Below, piece after piece: positions 5,490 to 6,214 of a stretch of 6,214 nucleotides of DNA. Source of the DNA: Leptospiraceae bacterium. Its GTDB lineage: Bacteria > Spirochaetota > Leptospiria > Turneriellales > Turneriellaceae. The stretch's first letter is position 1, and every line of letters starts with the position of its first letter. Both the position numbers and the translations under genes were made by a program. The stretch lies in the NCBI GenBank assembly GCA_025057195.1, contig JANWWX010000079.1, positions 1 to 6,214 of the forward strand. The letters run 5' to 3'. The notes under the pieces were generated by a model. That model ran no database searches and was not told the origin of the DNA. It saw nothing but the letters and a program-made list of their open reading frames with translations.

Positions 5490-6214
5490 TCAGTCAATAA
5501 GTCGTGGTAGTTTTTGCTCTTTCTTTTTGCGTGTGCGTACACCGCTACTTCTTTTGGCATCAGCGTGTACAGAAACTTCAAGTGCGCGCGTCTGTTCACG
5601 TGTCGGGTATTGCGGCCGTTCGTGGTAGGTACCCACCAAAACTTCGAGGAATGCCTTGCGCACCTGCGCTAGATCGCCAAGCGTCAGCGGCGCCTCATGG
5701 AGTTGCTCTTCTGCGATTTTATTTTGGATGATGCGATCGATGACTGCAGCGAAATCTGCTGGCGATGCGCCCTCGAGCGCGCGGGAGGCAGCCTCGACGC
5801 TGTCAGCCAGCATGACCACGGCAGTTTCCCGCGACTGTGGCCGCGGCCCCGGATACTGGAAGTCACGGCGTTGGGGGATGCGATCACCGCGGCGGTGGTT
5901 TTCCAACGCTTTATGGTAGAAATACTGGATCGTCGTCGTGCCGTGGTGTTCGGGGATAAAGTGGATGACCTTTTCAGGTAGCCGCCAGTCCCGTGCCATT
6001 GCAATGCCGTCGCTGACATGGCGGATGATCATCTGCGCTGACTGGTAGGGATCGAGGTTGCGGAATGTTTCGGATTCTGGGTATAGGTGGCGGTTTTCGG
6101 CATAAAATTCAGGATTCAGCAATTTGCCAATGTCATGATAAAGACAACCCACGCGGGTAAGGAGCGTGTCCCCGCCGATGGCACGCACTGCAGCCTCGCT
6201 CAGATTGGCCATCA
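5490..6214 (-). CDS. PgpH-like 7TM-HD cyclic-di-AMP phosphodiesterase, C-terminal HD domain (5' partial)
   Basis: These 241 codons are the C-terminal part of a 7TM-HD family protein. Family knowledge: PgpH hydrolyses c-di-AMP to pApA through a cytoplasmic HD domain carried on seven membrane helices and an extracytoplasmic domain; those parts lie outside the window. Counting from the ATG at 6212-6210, which is almost surely internal: MANLSEAAVRAIGG, then the metal-binding YHDIGK (His26-Asp27), His65 in MIIRHVSDG, HFIPEHHGTT (His89-His90), YPGPRPQSRETAVVMLADSVEAA (Asp137) and the C-terminal helix AFLEVLVGTYHERPQYP. All expected HD metal ligands visible here are present, so the domain looks active. 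The C-terminus ends in a basic tail (RTRKKKEQK). In many Firmicutes the next gene is ybeY; here it is the S2P-like gene, 1 base downstream. The gene continues past the window edge. Confidence 0.93.
   Translation of the reverse strand, partial: MANLSEAAVRAIGGDTLLTRVGCLYHDIGKLLNPEFYAENRHLYPESETFRNLDPYQSAQMIIRHVSDGIAMARDWRLPEKVIHFIPEHHGTTTIQYFYHKALENHRRGDRIPQRRDFQYPGPRPQSRETAVVMLADSVEAASRALEGASPADFAAVIDRIIQNKIAEEQLHEAPLTLGDLAQVRKAFLEVLVGTYHERPQYPTREQTRALEVSVHADAKRSSGVRTRKKKEQKLPRLID

Overview
The window holds the inner parts of six closely packed minus-strand genes and the 3' end of one convergent plus-strand gene. There are no RNA genes, insertion sequences, CRISPR arrays or long non-coding gaps. 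Base and codon use look even throughout, and every gene belongs to a bacterial housekeeping or stress family, so this looks like core chromosome rather than an accessory island. The organism is a bacterium with a bifunctional HPr kinase/phosphorylase next to a long-form hibernation factor, a PgpH-type 7TM-HD protein and EttA. That set would fit a Verrucomicrobiota/PVC-type or related Gram-negative lineage, but this is a weak inference and I cannot name a taxon from the sequence.

Layout from left to right. Positions 1-798 (+) are the C-terminal part of a coenzyme A-disulfide reductase-type flavoprotein fused to a rhodanese domain. Its 3' end meets the 3' end of ptsH across 18 bases, with a 7-bp inverted repeat at the junction. 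On the minus strand, read right to left, come the HD domain of a PgpH-like c-di-AMP phosphodiesterase (6214-5490, N-terminus outside the window), a six-helix site-2-protease-like membrane protein with degraded catalytic motifs (5488-4490), ettA (4487-2817), a long hibernation-promoting factor with two C-terminal domains (2776-2033), hprK (2036-1095) and ptsH (1095-817). The first three genes are separated by 1-2 bases. The last three overlap by 1-3 bases. The only real gap is 40 bases between ettA and hpf, where a TTGACA box suggests a second promoter.

How the genes may work together: EttA throttles translation initiation according to the ATP/ADP ratio. Long HPF dimerises ribosomes in stationary phase. 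HprK phosphorylates Ser46 of HPr according to the energy and carbon state. PgpH lowers c-di-AMP. The run therefore looks like an energy-status and translation-control neighbourhood. This reading comes from known family functions plus gene order, and nothing in the window proves a shared circuit.

The three most notable points are: (1) hprK has its whole conserved N-terminal domain in frame but no ATG, GTG or TTG codon to start it. A CTG overlapping the hpf stop codon, 8 bases after an AAGAGG Shine-Dalgarno, is the best start. (2) HPF carries a tandem, diverged second copy of its C-terminal dimerisation domain. (3) The S2P-like protein keeps the family scaffold but has lost both the HExxH and the distal Asp motifs, so it is probably a pseudoprotease.
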